NCBI GenBank assembly: GCA_031257595.1
Contig: JAIROH010000218.1
Coordinates: 1 to 8,653, forward strand
DNA length: 8,653 bases
Direction of reading: 5' to 3'
Source: Treponema sp.
GTDB lineage: Bacteria; Spirochaetota; Spirochaetia; Treponematales; Breznakiellaceae
Shown: positions 1 to 6,686 of the stretch, piece by piece
Position numbering within the stretch: position 1 is the stretch's first letter
Layout of the letters: each line of letters starts with the position of its first letter
Translations under genes and position numbers: made by a program
The notes under the pieces: model-generated
Told to the model about the DNA's origin: nothing
What the model saw: the letters and a program-made list of their open reading frames with translations, nothing else
Databases searched by the model: none

Positions 1-1161
1 CTCCGTTCCGTCTCGATATTTCCCGGCTTTGACAAGGCGGCTCCGGATGAAAAAGAATCTTACCTCGAAGCCGCCGAAGTCCTGGAACGGAAGGGCCTTC
101 TGAGCCTGAAATGGGAAAAACGCGGCGAGGGAGAACGGCTTAAAACCCTGAGCTGCGGGAACATGGGGAAGCTTTTTGAAGCGGCCGGCGGGAAGGATCC
201 CCGTATCGAAGCCGAAGAAATCAGAACACTGCTCGGAAATAAAATTCCCGCCCCGGAAAACCTCTGTCCTGAAGGACGGGTTGCGCCCGTAAATCAGGCC
301 GCCGGCACGGCTCCTTTTTTGCGCTACCTTTCGGAAAAGGTCTGTCTTTCCGAAATAGCCCGCGGGGTGGATGTCCGGGCCGTAGAGGATTTTGTTTGTC
401 TTCTGGAATTTTTGTCCGCGCCCGAATCCAACGTAAACATCACGACAAGGGCTTTGTCGGTATTTCTCTACAACGATTCCAAGCGTCTTGAAAACCTCGT
501 CGGCCTTTTCGGCCCTCTTTTGTCCCGTGCCAAAAAACAGGGGATACCCATGCCGCCGCTTTCGTTTCCGGAACGTTCGTTTCCCGATACGATGATTTCC
601 GGAAAGATCGTTTTTGAGTATGGCGATAAAGATCCCCTGATAAACGCCGCGGGACTTGTTCTGGGTATTCCCCTTTCAAGCGCCGAAAAAATACGGGCCA
701 TAAGGACAATCGGCGCAAGCGAAGGCCCCTCCGTTTTGACGGTGGAAAACAAGGAAACGTTTTATGCGCTGGGAGAAAACCGGAAAGGCGGAGTTTCCCG
801 CTACGACTGTTTTCTTTACACGGGCGGGTATCCCAACCAGGCCGCCGCCGCGATGATACGGATCCTCGCCGGTTCCGGTTTTTGTTTTTACCATACCGGG
901 GATCTTGATCCCGACGGGATTCTTATTCTCCAGAACGTCGGGGACATTGCCGGAAAGGCCGTTACGCCGGTAAGGATGGACGCCGCCGCGTTTGATCGCT
1001 ATCTTTTCTCCGCCCGGACACTTACCAAAACCATGCTCCGCCAGCTTGAAAAAATCCGCGGGGACACCAGGGCAATTCCGGGTCTTGCCGGACTCATCCG
1101 CCGGATCGAAGAAACAGGCCGCGGCGTTGAACAGGAGATCATCGACTATAGGGGATTTTAA
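1..1161 (+). CDS. JetD-like DUF2220 protein (TOPRIM-type nuclease), 5' end missing
   Basis: The reading frame is open from base 1, so the start lies upstream of the window; 386 residues are visible. Counting from base 1, residues 1-52 look like a winged-helix segment (SYLEAAEVLERKGLLSLKW). The stretch FLYNDSKRLENL (about 155-166) resembles the conserved DSK-x-LE block of DUF2220 proteins. LTVENKETF (about 246-254) supplies a TOPRIM-type Glu, GDLDPDG (300-306) the acidic DxD motif, and EQE near 378 sits at the usual C-terminal position. Known family: JetD is the nuclease subunit of Wadjet (JetABCD), which cuts invading circular DNA; lone relatives also occur. Inference: this is a DNA nuclease, and if it belongs to a Wadjet operon then jetA, jetB and jetC would lie to the left. 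The methionine at base 163 is internal and should not be taken as the start, because homologous sequence precedes it. The alternative is a stand-alone DUF2220 protein of unknown role. Confidence 0.72.
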   Translation, partial: LRSVSIFPGFDKAAPDEKESYLEAAEVLERKGLLSLKWEKRGEGERLKTLSCGNMGKLFEAAGGKDPRIEAEEIRTLLGNKIPAPENLCPEGRVAPVNQAAGTAPFLRYLSEKVCLSEIARGVDVRAVEDFVCLLEFLSAPESNVNITTRALSVFLYNDSKRLENLVGLFGPLLSRAKKQGIPMPPLSFPERSFPDTMISGKIVFEYGDKDPLINAAGLVLGIPLSSAEKIRAIRTIGASEGPSVLTVENKETFYALGENRKGGVSRYDCFLYTGGYPNQAAAAMIRILAGSGFCFYHTGDLDPDGILILQNVGDIAGKAVTPVRMDAAAFDRYLFSARTLTKTMLRQLEKIRGDTRAIPGLAGLIRRIEETGRGVEQEIIDYRGF

Positions 1162-1182
1162 TTCCTTATCCCATAAGGAATT
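1160..1182. terminator. Perfect hairpin between convergent JetD-like gene and tRNA-Leu
   Basis: AATTCCTTAT (1160-1169) and ATAAGGAATT (1173-1182) form a perfect 10-bp stem with a CCC loop. It overlaps the last two bases of the TAA stop of the upstream gene and ends 6 bases from the tRNA 3' end. The position between convergent genes suggests a bidirectional transcript end. However, the stem is AT-rich and neither strand has a U-tract after it, so a classical intrinsic terminator is doubtful. It could instead be a transcript-stabilising hairpin. Confidence 0.4.
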
Positions 1183-1188
1183 ATGTGA

Positions 1189-1271
1189 TACCGGCGAAGA
1201 GACTTGAACTCTTACATCCTCGCGGACAGCAGATTTTGAGTCTGCCGTGTCTACCATTCCACCACGCCGGC
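1189..1271 (-). tRNA. tRNA-Leu (anticodon CAA)
   Basis: Read on the minus strand, this 83-nt segment folds as a class II tRNA. The acceptor stem is GCCGGCG paired with CGCCGGU (one G-U at the end), with discriminator A at 1189. The anticodon stem GCAGA/UCUGC encloses loop CUCAAAA, giving anticodon CAA (bases 1236-1238) and reading UUG. A long variable arm (GUCC-GCGA-GGAU) and T arm AAGAG-UUCAAGU-CUCUU follow. CCA is not encoded (the next bases are TCA), so CCA must be added enzymatically. No convincing promoter lies directly upstream, where the tandem repeats begin. The tRNA may be processed from a transcript entering from the DUF1015 operon on the same strand. Confidence 0.95.
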
Positions 1272-1612
1272 AAAAGCGCCGCGTCAAGCGGCGTTTATTG
1301 ATCAATGTAACACGCGTCGGCGCCCGTAACAAGCATCGTTACCCGAAAATGGAGGCGGCCTTTAGGTCGCCGTACGCGCCGCGCCGGCAAAAGCACGCCG
1401 TCAGGCGTGTAACTAAATACTGTAACACGCGTCGGCGCCCATAACAAGCATCGTTACCCAAGAATGGAGGCGGCCTTTAGGCCGCCGTATGCGCCGCGCC
1501 GGCAAAAAGCGCCGCGTCAAGCGGCGTTTGTTGATCAATGTAACACGCGTCGGCGCCCGTAACAAGCATCGTTACCCGAAAATGGAGGCGCCTTTAAGCC
1601 ACCGTACATCTC
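1266..1612. repeat. Three tandem copies of a 115-117 bp hairpin-bearing unit next to tRNA-Leu
   Basis: The units begin at GCCGGC at 1266, 1383 and 1498, giving periods of 117 and 115 bp; the third copy decays by about 1612. Each unit holds, in order: GCCGGC plus an A-run; a GC hairpin (stems 1277-1282/1288-1293, 1394-1399/1404-1409 and 1510-1515/1521-1526); a 39-bp core (1306-1344, 1421-1459, 1540-1578) that is identical in copies 1 and 3 and differs at one base in copy 2; and a second hairpin with a TTTA loop (1354-1371, 1469-1486, decayed at 1587-1603). The core contains GTAAC and GTTAC arms. Copy 2 differs from copies 1 and 3 mainly in the first hairpin and the spacer after it. This 345-bp stretch holds no convincing gene; open frames across it are repeat artefacts. 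The unit is of unknown identity; it could be a tandem duplication, a structured RNA or a dispersed intergenic repeat. Confidence 0.9.
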
Positions 1613-1616
1613 CACC

Positions 1617-2984
1617 TTACCCGAAAAGCCTTCTGCATTCAAGGTAGAAACGCTTCTCGCACGCCTCGCCCATCGAAAAACTTTTACGCGGCAGAGGGCC
1701 GCGTTCCGCCACGGTGCGAAAAAGCCCCTGCTTGTTAAACGGCGGAAGGAGTATGCCCGCGCCGGCCGACCTATGGGCAAGGCGGAAAAGCTCTTCCTCG
1801 CCGTGGATATAGTCAATCGAAAGATCCGGCCTGTCTTTGACAAAGCCGTCAAGCAGGGGCTGAACGCGGTCAATTGCCAACGGGAGAGGATCGGTCTCGG
1901 CAAGAAAAAGCGCCGCCTGGCCTGAGACGTTTTCCGGGACGATAATCCCGAAACGGGTCTGCGGAACTTTTTCCTTTACCAGAGAAAGCAGCTTTGGCCG
2001 CGCCTCGGTTCCGCCAAGCTTTTTAAGTGAAAAACCCGGCAGGGCCGCGAACAGCTTTTCCGTTTCTTCCGCCGCGGCGCCAAAAACAAAACGGTGTATC
2101 GGCTCAAACGCCAGAGCCGGATCGTAAAGGTTTTCAAGCTCGACCATTACCCAGCGGGGACCGGCCGAATCGCCAGGCGAAACAGGGCCGGCCCCGCCGT
2201 TTTGTTTTTTGTATTCGTCCCAGACGCCTTTTGCCGCGGCCAGGGAATGGTTGCCGTCTCCCACAGCATAGAGAAAGGCCGCGGACCCACCGGCCGGTGA
2301 GGCGTAACGGGAAAGCGAAGCCGCGGCAAGCCTTTCAAGGCCCCCGGCAAGACATTCCCAATCCGCCTCTTTATCCAAAAGCCAGCCCCGTACCCTGCCC
2401 GAATCGGACATAAGCGGCGTATCGTACAGCATCTCTCCGGCCCTGGCCCGCTCTCCCAGCGTCGTTAACAGCTTGTCCTGTTCGTCGTCAACAAGAACAA
2501 GAATGTGGGGCAGATCCAGCGCCGCGCCGCGTCTTACGTCCATGCGGACAGGCAGCCGTTCCGGGACGGTTCCCTCGGTGGGACGGATAAGCGGCGCCGC
2601 GCCGGCGGACCAGTCGTAGCGCTCGAGGTCAAGGCAGACAAGAAGGCCCTTCCTTCCGCTGTGGTACGGCGTATCCCGCTCCACATAAACGCAGCCCCGG
2701 CGGGACCTAAACAGTTCCTCCCGCAGGTACTTTTCCATGGTTTGACGGATTTTTTCCATGCGCTCCTTTTTGCCGGGATCCTCAAGAAACGCTTCGGGAA
2801 AGATACAGTGAAAGGCGGAAGGATCATCCCCGGCGGCGGAGGCAACGCGCTCCCAATAACGGCGATCCTGGGTAAACTGATCGCAGGCGATAACCGCCCA
2901 CTTTGAAAGATCCGTTCCCGGCCGTGGCAGCAGAGGGCAGGGAACCGCCGTACCCAGGGCGGCAAGGCGTTCATGTACGGTCAT
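1617..2984 (-). CDS. DUF1015 family protein
   Basis: The 455-residue product is slightly long for DUF1015 (usually around 400-420). The marks of the family are visible: the N-terminal domain has AVPCPLL (13-19) and ACDQFTQD (33-40), then IRPTEGT (133-139) followed by PERLPVR, VGDGNHSLAAAK (241-252, the counterpart of the family's DGHHR-like motif) and PIHRFV (295-300). It looks soluble, with no signal peptide or membrane segment. The start at 2984 is well supported by AAGGAG six bases upstream, and the ATG overlaps the TGA of the membrane-protein gene (ATGA), so translation is probably coupled. Family function is poorly settled. Some relatives have been linked by fold to ParB-type free-serine kinases, but I cannot assign that activity here. 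No strong terminator follows; the decayed copy of the tandem repeat begins within about 5 bases of the stop. Confidence 0.9.
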   Translation of the reverse strand: MTVHERLAALGTAVPCPLLPRPGTDLSKWAVIACDQFTQDRRYWERVASAAGDDPSAFHCIFPEAFLEDPGKKERMEKIRQTMEKYLREELFRSRRGCVYVERDTPYHSGRKGLLVCLDLERYDWSAGAAPLIRPTEGTVPERLPVRMDVRRGAALDLPHILVLVDDEQDKLLTTLGERARAGEMLYDTPLMSDSGRVRGWLLDKEADWECLAGGLERLAAASLSRYASPAGGSAAFLYAVGDGNHSLAAAKGVWDEYKKQNGGAGPVSPGDSAGPRWVMVELENLYDPALAFEPIHRFVFGAAAEETEKLFAALPGFSLKKLGGTEARPKLLSLVKEKVPQTRFGIIVPENVSGQAALFLAETDPLPLAIDRVQPLLDGFVKDRPDLSIDYIHGEEELFRLAHRSAGAGILLPPFNKQGLFRTVAERGPLPRKSFSMGEACEKRFYLECRRLFG

Positions 2985-3892
2985 GGCAGTCTCCTTTGTA
3001 TGACGGAAATTATTGAGGAAAAGACAAAAAGGACGACGGCAGCGGAACAGATTATAAAAGCTCCATGAAGCGGATTCATGTCAAACGGGAAACCGTTAAG
3101 CGAAACGGTAAAACGAAACGGCATCGAATAATAGATGTCAACAAGGAAAGGCGGCGTTACCCCATAGACGCCGGTGAAAAAATAATCCGTTTTCCAGATC
3201 TGGTTGATAAAACTAAAAAGAAAAAAATACGGAACTATCCAGATCATGTTTGCCATGGCTTTTTTTACATCCACAACGATATACCGGGTAGCGATCGCGT
3301 AGACGCAGTAGCTGAGAAAGCTGTTGTGCAGCACCGCGGATTCGATCATCCTGTAATAGAAAAAACCATGGCCGAAGGATCCCGTTGCCGACGTATCGTC
3401 AAACCACGCGCCGATGATAAAATAAATGATTCCGGCGATTATCCCGAAACAGACAATGTAGTTGTCAAGTATCCGGCTTTTGAAAAAGTACCGGGCAAAG
3501 ATAAAGAGCACCAGAATATTGCAGACATTAAGGGGGAGCCGCGCCTCGAAGGGAATATCGTGAAAACACAAAAGTTTCCATACCGTAAGGAAAAACAAAA
3601 GCGCCGCATGGACAAAAATTACGGCCTCCCTTTGCCGTTCCGATCCAAAAAAACGCGCAAGCATAAAAGCGCCGTAGATCGCGGTAATTGAAAGCATGCA
3701 CGCAAGAAAGCCAAAACGGTTAAACGGATAATAAAAAAGAAAACTTATCCCCTGCGCCGCGAGAACAAGCGAAAAAAGGCCGTGAAAAACAAAGGTTTTA
3801 CCGCCGGTTTTCCGGTACGCAAACAACAGGTAAACTCCGCTCCCCGCGATAAACAGCGCCGTTACCGTCCGGGACAAAATCGTATCTGTCAT
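2981..3892 (-). CDS. TIGR02206/TMEM164-like integral membrane protein
   Basis: The 303-residue product is very hydrophobic, with about eight or nine predicted membrane segments (roughly 8-26, 35-57, 63-81, 90-110, 118-137, 143-162, 184-205, 213-232 and 276-298). LPLNVCN (119-125) matches the LPLHxC block of the YwaF/TIGR02206 family, with Asn in place of the usual His. A later LHNSF (188-192) may supply the conserved His of the family. Known: the related animal protein TMEM164 is a lipid acyltransferase that uses a Cys in this block. Inference: Cys124 could be catalytic in a membrane-lipid acyl transfer, but the His-to-Asn change makes this uncertain. It is the first gene of a two-gene unit, overlapping the DUF1015 gene by ATGA. 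A promoter ends six bases before the ATG and there is no Shine-Dalgarno, so the mRNA may be leaderless. Confidence 0.75.
   Translation of the reverse strand: MTDTILSRTVTALFIAGSGVYLLFAYRKTGGKTFVFHGLFSLVLAAQGISFLFYYPFNRFGFLACMLSITAIYGAFMLARFFGSERQREAVIFVHAALLFFLTVWKLLCFHDIPFEARLPLNVCNILVLFIFARYFFKSRILDNYIVCFGIIAGIIYFIIGAWFDDTSATGSFGHGFFYYRMIESAVLHNSFLSYCVYAIATRYIVVDVKKAMANMIWIVPYFFLFSFINQIWKTDYFFTGVYGVTPPFLVDIYYSMPFRFTVSLNGFPFDMNPLHGAFIICSAAVVLFVFSSIISVIQRRLP
2991..2996 (-). promoter_or_regulatory. Shine-Dalgarno of the DUF1015 gene
   Basis: AAGGAG on the minus strand is six bases from the ATG at 2984 and lies inside the 3' end of the preceding gene. It fixes the start and shows that this downstream gene uses a conventional ribosome-binding site, unlike the first gene of the unit. 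Confidence 0.8.
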
Positions 3893-3898
3893 AAAGAC

Positions 3899-3927
3899 AG
3901 TATACTACAGCGCGGGACGATTGTCAC
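3899..3927 (-). promoter_or_regulatory. Sigma70-type promoter of the membrane protein/DUF1015 unit
   Basis: On the minus strand, -35 GTGACA (3927-3922, 5/6 to consensus) and -10 TATACT (3904-3899, 5/6) are separated by exactly 17 bases. Six bases then lead to the ATG at 3892, so transcription would start at or next to the start codon. This is the best-formed promoter in the window. Confidence 0.65.
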
Positions 3928-3962
3928 GTTTCCGGGATCAGGACGCCTGGTAAGGCGGCCTC

Positions 3963-3991
3963 TTCATTTTTTCCGCATTGAAGCGTATACT
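3963..3991 (+). promoter_or_regulatory. Probable promoter of exoA-rhomboid unit
   Basis: -10 TATACT (3986-3991) is followed by nine bases and then the ATG at 4001. A weak -35 TTCATT (3963-3968, 3/6) lies 17 bases upstream. The 108-bp gap to the divergent gene leaves little room for other sites. The predicted leader is zero to three bases. Confidence 0.5.
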
Positions 3992-4000
3992 GTAACGGCA

Positions 4001-4774
4001 ATGCGTATCGTATCATGGAACGTAAACGGCATACGGGCCGTAGAAAAACATGGTTTTCGCGGCTGGCTTGAAAAAGATTCTCCGGATATTTTGTGTGTTC
4101 AGGAGACCAAAGCCAGGCCGGAACAGCTTCCCGCGGAACTTCTGCGGCCCCTTGATAAAACCGGCAAGGCCTATCATTCGTACTGGATGAGCGCCAAACG
4201 GCCGGGCTATTCGGGAACGGCGATATTCAGCAGGAAAGAACCGCTGGAAATAAAACCTCTGGGAAACGCCGAATTTGACGGCGAAGGCCGGGTTATCCAG
4301 GCCTTCTATAGGGATTTTGTAGTCATCTGCGCCTACTTTCCCAATTCCCAGGACGCCGGGGCGCGGCTTCCTTACAAGCTTGCGTTCTGCGCCGCCATAC
4401 TAAAGTACTGCAAAAAACTTGTCAAAAACGGAACGCACTTTGTCCTCTGCGGCGATTACAACATCGCCCACACCCCCCTGGACATTGCCCGGCCCAAGGA
4501 GAACGAAGGTAACGCGGGTTACCTTCCGGAAGAACGGGCCTGGATGGACAGCTTTACCAAAGCGGGTTTTGTGGATACGTTCAGGCATTTTCACCCCGGC
4601 GAAGGCGGACATTACAGCTGGTGGTCCTACCGGGCGAACGCCAGGGAGCGGGATGTCGGATGGCGGCTGGACTACCACTGCGTCGATCCGGCCTTTCTTC
4701 CCAAAATAAAATCGTCGATAATCAGAAAAGAAGTTGAAGGCTCCGATCATTGTCCCGTGGAGATTGTTTTATGA
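4001..4774 (+). CDS. exoA: Exodeoxyribonuclease III / AP endonuclease (EEP family)
   Basis: The 257-residue protein has the normal length for ExoIII. It cuts DNA 5' to abasic sites in base-excision repair and can act as a 3'-5' exonuclease, with Mg2+, in the cytoplasm. All expected active-site blocks are visible: SWNVNG (5-10, metal/phosphate Asn7), QETK (34-37, Glu35 metal ligand), AYFPN (111-115, Tyr112), GDYN (151-154, Asp152 and Asn154), RLDYH (222-226, Asp224) and GSDHCP (247-252, Asp249-His250 pair). The start at 4001 is chosen because MRIVSWNVNG is the canonical N-terminus; the in-frame ATG at 3782 would add 73 unrelated residues reading across the divergent promoter. There is no Shine-Dalgarno, and a -10 box ends nine bases upstream. 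The stop overlaps the next start (ATGA at 4771-4774). Confidence 0.97.
   Translation: MRIVSWNVNGIRAVEKHGFRGWLEKDSPDILCVQETKARPEQLPAELLRPLDKTGKAYHSYWMSAKRPGYSGTAIFSRKEPLEIKPLGNAEFDGEGRVIQAFYRDFVVICAYFPNSQDAGARLPYKLAFCAAILKYCKKLVKNGTHFVLCGDYNIAHTPLDIARPKENEGNAGYLPEERAWMDSFTKAGFVDTFRHFHPGEGGHYSWWSYRANARERDVGWRLDYHCVDPAFLPKIKSSIIRKEVEGSDHCPVEIVL
4759..4762 (+). promoter_or_regulatory. Shine-Dalgarno of the rhomboid gene
   Basis: GGAG lies eight bases before the ATG at 4771, inside the 3' end of exoA. It favours 4771 over the in-frame ATG at 4750. Confidence 0.7.
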
Positions 4775-5331
4775 AACTCAAATACAACGCCCCCGCGGTG
4801 TTAACCTTTGCCGTCGCAAGCGCCGCGGTACTGCTTCTTTCAAGTACGATTATGAGGGGCCTTGCGGTAAACTGGTTCGCGGTTCCCGGCCGCGGCGGTT
4901 TCCGCCCCGGTGAACTGCGTTCGTGGTTTACCCTTGTTTCCCATGTAATAGGACATGCCGACTGGAACCACCTGTTTTCAAATTTTTCGTTTATCCTTTT
5001 GCTGGGCCCGATTCTTGAGGAAAGCTACGGTTCCGTTTCGCTTTTGATCATGATGATCCTTACGGCGCTGGTAACCGGGGTTCTCAACGTGCTGCTTTTC
5101 CCCGGCGCCCTTTTGGGAGCAAGCGGCATTGTTTTTATGATGATACTCCTCGCATCGTTTACCAACTTTTCCCGGGGCGAGATACCCCTTACCTTCATAC
5201 TGGTACTGATGATTTACCTGGGCAGGGAAATTTTCAATTCATTTTCCAACAACAACATTTCGGAATTCGCCCATATCGCGGGCGGCTTCTGCGGCAGCCT
5301 CTTCGGTTTCTTCCGTACCAAAAAATCGTAA
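4771..5331 (+). CDS. Rhomboid family intramembrane serine protease
   Basis: The 186-residue protein has about six membrane segments, the minimal bacterial rhomboid core. The N-terminal helix (8-28) is followed by the loop block HADWNHLFSN (62-71) with its conserved His and Asn, GASG (116-119) with the nucleophile Ser118, and AHIAGG (167-172) with the catalytic His168. The Ser-His dyad is therefore intact. Known: rhomboids cleave membrane-embedded helices of substrate proteins within the cytoplasmic membrane; the substrate here is unknown. The start at 4771 overlaps the exoA stop (ATGA), with GGAG eight bases upstream, so it is co-transcribed and probably translationally coupled to exoA. The gene ends seven bases from the convergent ATPase gene, with no visible terminator in between. 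Confidence 0.93.
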   Translation: MKLKYNAPAVLTFAVASAAVLLLSSTIMRGLAVNWFAVPGRGGFRPGELRSWFTLVSHVIGHADWNHLFSNFSFILLLGPILEESYGSVSLLIMMILTALVTGVLNVLLFPGALLGASGIVFMMILLASFTNFSRGEIPLTFILVLMIYLGREIFNSFSNNNISEFAHIAGGFCGSLFGFFRTKKS

Positions 5332-5338
5332 CGGGCGG

Positions 5339-6679
5339 CTATTCCAAAAACCACTTCCACGCCGGTACGACCCTGATTCGGCCGGCGGAGCCTTTTTTGG
5401 ATCGGACGTTAGCCGTAATTTTTATTTCATCCTGTTCGCAGAGGGTGATGATGGTTCCCTGTTTCAGCTTCAATTCTTTCATCGCGCAGGCAAGCGTGTT
5501 TATTTCCCGTTCGCGGGTTTCCCTCTGACGCAGGCTCGCGCATACCTGAATAAGTTCCCGTGGAAGCTGCCGGGCGGGATCCCCCAAAACAAAATCCACC
5601 TCTCCGCGGTCTTCGGTAAGGTAATACGAGATTTGCCTGAACAGCGGGTAACGGCGGCGCAGTTCAAGGTACACGGCCTGCTCCAGTCTGTATCCAAGGT
5701 TTTCCGACGGAGAGGCGGAAAAGGCAAAGGCAAGCCCCGGATCCACGGCGTACACTTTTTGGGGATTAACGCGGATCTTCTGCAGACTGTAGGCGTAAAT
5801 CGGTACGAAAAAAACCAGAAACGCGTCTTCAAGGTGTGCGCAGATCCGGCCTGTCGTTTCCCTGCTCATCGCGATACGCCGCCCGGCAAGCTGATCGGAA
5901 AGGCGTTTTACCGACACAAGGTTCCCGTTGTTTCTTATAAGGGTGTGGGCCAGCTCTTTTACTCCCCGCGCGTTTGAAAGGCCGTAGCGTTCAAGTACGT
6001 CCCTCAGTACCACCGAGTCCAGGTAGCTTTGCAGAAGTCCCGTTCTTATCGAAGGATCATCCTGCATCAGGGCTTCGGGAAAGCCGCCTGTAACAAGGTA
6101 TTCGCCGAATGCCTTTTCATATACGGAACGGTCCAGCGGTGAAGGCTTTGGGGAGATGCCGTGATAGCGCAGTGTTTCCTTAAAGCTGAACGGCAAAAGT
6201 TCAAAGGCCAGGGAACGTCCGCGGAATTCCGTGGCTACCTCCGTGGAAAGCAGTTTTGCCGACGAACCGGAAAGGAAAAGCTTTACCTTTTCGGTATCAA
6301 TAAGCCTGCGGGCGAATTTCGCCCAGCCGGAAATTTCCTGAATTTCGTCAAAAAAGAAATACGCCCCTTCCCTGCGGAATTTCGGATAGAGCCTGAAGTA
6401 GCTTTCCAAAAGCTCGTCAAGCAGTTCCGGCCCCGTACCGTCATGGGAAGCAAGCCGGGAATCGTCAAAGTTAAAGTAGAGTATCCGCTCTTTTTGTACC
6501 CCTTCTTTTACAAGGGTTTCCATTTCCTGGAAAAGCCTCCATGTTTTGCCGCTCCGCCTCATGCCGATAATGGAGACGGCCAGGCTTCCCTTTAGCTTTA
6601 CGGCAAGATCGCGGCACGTCAATTCCGGCAAAGGCCGCTCCTGCCATTCCCGGATAAGATCTTCCATGCTTATTATCAT
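5339..6679 (-). CDS. AAA_14/DUF4143 ATPase
   Basis: The 446-residue protein belongs to the common family of bacterial ATPases with an AAA domain and a C-terminal DUF4143 domain. Seen: Walker A GMRRSGKT (39-46), Walker B YFFFDE (107-112), sensor block LFLSGSS (134-140), EFRGRS (151-156) with likely arginine-finger residues, and VTGGFPEAL in the middle. The C-terminal part has RGEVDFVL (near 358-365) and LIQVC (near 376-380), a PD-(D/E)XK-like layout in which the usual catalytic Lys is Cys, so it is probably not an active nuclease. The cellular role of the family is unknown; many copies per genome are common. An upstream in-frame ATG at 6832 would add 51 residues, but it reads through the AT-rich promoter region and is rejected. 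MEDLI at 6667 is an alternative start. There is no Shine-Dalgarno, and TATAAT ends seven bases from the ATG. Confidence 0.9.
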   Translation of the reverse strand: MIISMEDLIREWQERPLPELTCRDLAVKLKGSLAVSIIGMRRSGKTWRLFQEMETLVKEGVQKERILYFNFDDSRLASHDGTGPELLDELLESYFRLYPKFRREGAYFFFDEIQEISGWAKFARRLIDTEKVKLFLSGSSAKLLSTEVATEFRGRSLAFELLPFSFKETLRYHGISPKPSPLDRSVYEKAFGEYLVTGGFPEALMQDDPSIRTGLLQSYLDSVVLRDVLERYGLSNARGVKELAHTLIRNNGNLVSVKRLSDQLAGRRIAMSRETTGRICAHLEDAFLVFFVPIYAYSLQKIRVNPQKVYAVDPGLAFAFSASPSENLGYRLEQAVYLELRRRYPLFRQISYYLTEDRGEVDFVLGDPARQLPRELIQVCASLRQRETREREINTLACAMKELKLKQGTIITLCEQDEIKITANVRSKKGSAGRIRVVPAWKWFLE

Positions 6680-6686
6680 AGTAATG

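Noticed and set aside
676..1332. Long minus-strand open frame (218 codons)
   Set aside because: It runs through the tRNA gene and antisense to the JetD-like frame, and shows no family motif.
1247..1444. Open frame across the tandem repeats
   Set aside because: It is Arg-rich, is produced by the repeat sequence and begins inside the tRNA; it shows no protein-like features.
1266..1612. CRISPR array
   Set aside because: Units are 115-117 bp and nearly identical throughout, without short repeats alternating with unique spacers.
3065..3691. 208-codon plus-strand open frame
   Set aside because: It is the antisense shadow of the membrane-protein gene: Lys/Arg-rich with no recognisable domain, while the opposite strand encodes clear membrane helices.
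3782..4000. Upstream extension of exoA to an earlier ATG
   Set aside because: The added residues read across the divergent gene and promoter, and the known N-terminus of the family begins at MRIVSWNVNG.
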